From JASHPR01 sp963778075 (GTDB taxonomy: Bacteria > Actinomycetota > Actinomycetes > Streptosporangiales > Streptosporangiaceae): 64,000 nt of DNA. Made by a program: the position numbers and the translations under genes. The DNA is taken from the NCBI GenBank assembly GCA_963778075.1, contig CAVZTJ010000021.1:23322-87321 (forward strand), written 5' to 3'. Positions 63,152-64,000 of the stretch are shown in pieces. The first letter of the stretch is position 1. Each line of letters begins with the position of its first letter. Under the pieces are notes generated by a model. It did not search any database and was not told the DNA's origin. It saw only the letters and a list, made by a program, of their open reading frames with translations.

Positions 63152-63856
63152 GTGCGACGGTTGGATGAGATCAGCCAGGGTCCAAGACGCGATCCCCGCT
63201 TGCCCTCCGGGCGCTGGTTTGTCGGAGTAGCAGCTGTTGCCCTTATCGCCGTGATCACAACCCTGGTCCTGAGCGAAGGTGGCCGCCGCCACGCTGTTTC
63301 GCCGCCGGGCGGTCCGACAGCGCTTGCACCTCCCGGGCCGTCGCCGACCGCCGCCCCTGGTACTTTGCTGCTCACCTGCGACTCAGCGGTCCTGGGCCAG
63401 CTTGGACCGGATTGGCGTGCTGGGAGCCTGCAGGCGGGTCCGCTGTGGTTCGTCGGCGGCCGTCAGCTCGGCTACGTGCACTATGGCGGCTGGCCAGGCG
63501 CGGACCGGGCCATGCACCGGCAGGGCAAATTCCGTTTCGTCGTGATGATCGTTGAAGTCACGGCCGGGTCTACGGTGGTCATGAAGCCCGCCGCCGCGGC
63601 CCGGTCGTACTTCCGCTTCGTGGACGGCTTCGGTCCAGGTTCCGGTTATCAATTGCCCGCCGGGGATACAGGTTTCACCTTCGCCGCATGCCCGCGCGGA
63701 ACCCCCGGCCCCAACGGCCGGGTGACCGACTTTTACCTGGGCTATTCGATCGAGACAGGCCGGGCAGCTCTGGTAGAAGTTCACCCATTAACGATGCCTC
63801 GCCCAATCCAGGTGATCTTCACATGCCCGGTCCGTGGATGTGGCACAACCGGATGA
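63152..63856 (+). CDS. Single-pass membrane protein with an extracellular domain of unknown family
   Basis: From the GTG 63152 (GGAG 5 bp upstream) the 234-residue protein has a short cytoplasmic head, one membrane segment (RWFVGVAAVALIAVITTLVL), a Pro-rich linker and an outer domain. That domain has LLLTCDSAVLGQLGPDWRAG, QLGYVHYGGWPGADRAMHRQ and the C-terminal PIQVIFTCPVRGCG. Three or four Cys residues may form disulphides. Function unknown. The layout resembles lipoprotein-like or sensor proteins of actinomycetes. Confidence 0.7.
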   Translation: MRRLDEISQGPRRDPRLPSGRWFVGVAAVALIAVITTLVLSEGGRRHAVSPPGGPTALAPPGPSPTAAPGTLLLTCDSAVLGQLGPDWRAGSLQAGPLWFVGGRQLGYVHYGGWPGADRAMHRQGKFRFVVMIVEVTAGSTVVMKPAAAARSYFRFVDGFGPGSGYQLPAGDTGFTFAACPRGTPGPNGRVTDFYLGYSIETGRAALVEVHPLTMPRPIQVIFTCPVRGCGTTG

Positions 63857-63956
63857 CTCATTGCTATCGGGTAAGCAACGGGCACGCGAGGGCCAGCATG
63901 AATCCGATGACAGGAAAGAAAACTCGGGATCATGCCTGTGATCAGGCGCTTCTTCG

Positions 63957-64000
63957 TGGAGCGGGTGACGAGAATCGAACTCGCACTATCAGCTTGGGAA
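63957..64000 (-). tRNA. tRNA-Gly(CCC), partial at window edge
   Basis: The minus strand reads the 3' half of a glycine tRNA. It has the anticodon loop TTCCCAA with anticodon CCC (63996-63998), the T-arm GCGAGTTCGATTCTCGT and the acceptor end CACCCGC with encoded TCCA (63957-63960). The 5' half lies beyond the window. A small hairpin GCCTG/CAGGC lies just downstream on that strand. Confidence 0.88.

Overview
The window is a GC-rich stretch of an actinomycete chromosome. Markers of that group include bldC, a DUF3073 protein with an acidic tail, SigE-family sigma factors, a mycothiol-type MDMPI-fold protein, an LCP ligase, MscL with a C-terminal zinc ribbon, and the order purF/purM, DUF3073, valine dehydrogenase, hypothetical, bldC known from Streptomyces and relatives. 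The order (Streptosporangiales-like or neighbouring) cannot be fixed from the sequence alone.

Layout. 1-8.5 kb is a decaying accessory region: a serine recombinase broken by about four frameshifts, a stretch with no gene, a large LuxR/LAL regulator, an S8-type secreted peptidase that looks truncated where it meets a truncated small ORF, and a broken serine hydrolase. 8.8-12.4 kb holds arfB behind a nucleotidyltransferase remnant, a TmpA/TmpB-like phosphonate-oxidation pair (the TmpA part frameshifted) and a zinc-ribbon membrane protein. 12.6-19.2 kb has two GNATs, mscL, a GT39-like glycosyltransferase, a family-A DNA polymerase and a DUF5666-like membrane protein. 19.3-32.5 kb is a conserved core with bldC, vdh, DUF3073 and two purine clusters (SCP-purF-purM and purS-[anti-sigma]-purQ-purL). 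32.7-36.9 kb encodes E1 alpha, E1 beta and E2 of a 2-oxoacid dehydrogenase plus a Dabb protein. 36.9-43 kb carries two acyl-CoA dehydrogenases (FadE5-like and a fused FadE34-like), each with repeated operator-like DNA upstream. 43-51 kb is envelope and stress: an LCP protein, a secreted lysozyme-like protein, a four-gene sigma/anti-sigma/aldolase/O-methyltransferase operon and a phospholipase C-type phosphoesterase. 51-64 kb holds MDMPI, a CPBP protease, a kinase-fold protein, NUDIX and HIT proteins, a MctP-type symporter preceded by a probable DUF3311 remnant, a PRC-barrel protein, an aldehyde dehydrogenase, a methyltransferase, a second SigE sigma factor coupled to a membrane beta-propeller protein, and a partial tRNA-Gly(CCC) at the right edge.

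A striking feature is the number of interrupted reading frames: recombinase, serine hydrolase, nucleotidyltransferase, TmpA-like, zinc-ribbon protein, GNAT, purF, lectin-like protein, a small repeat protein and a methyltransferase. The left-hand ones look like true decay. Those in conserved genes such as purF sit in GC-rich or repetitive tracts and may be sequence errors. No CRISPR array, intact insertion sequence or complete rRNA gene was seen. The best candidates for further work are the TmpAB-like locus with its triplicated translation start, the in-frame ORF behind bldC, the paired operators before the two fadE genes, the sigma/anti-sigma operon with metabolic enzymes, and a dispersed family of intergenic palindromes.
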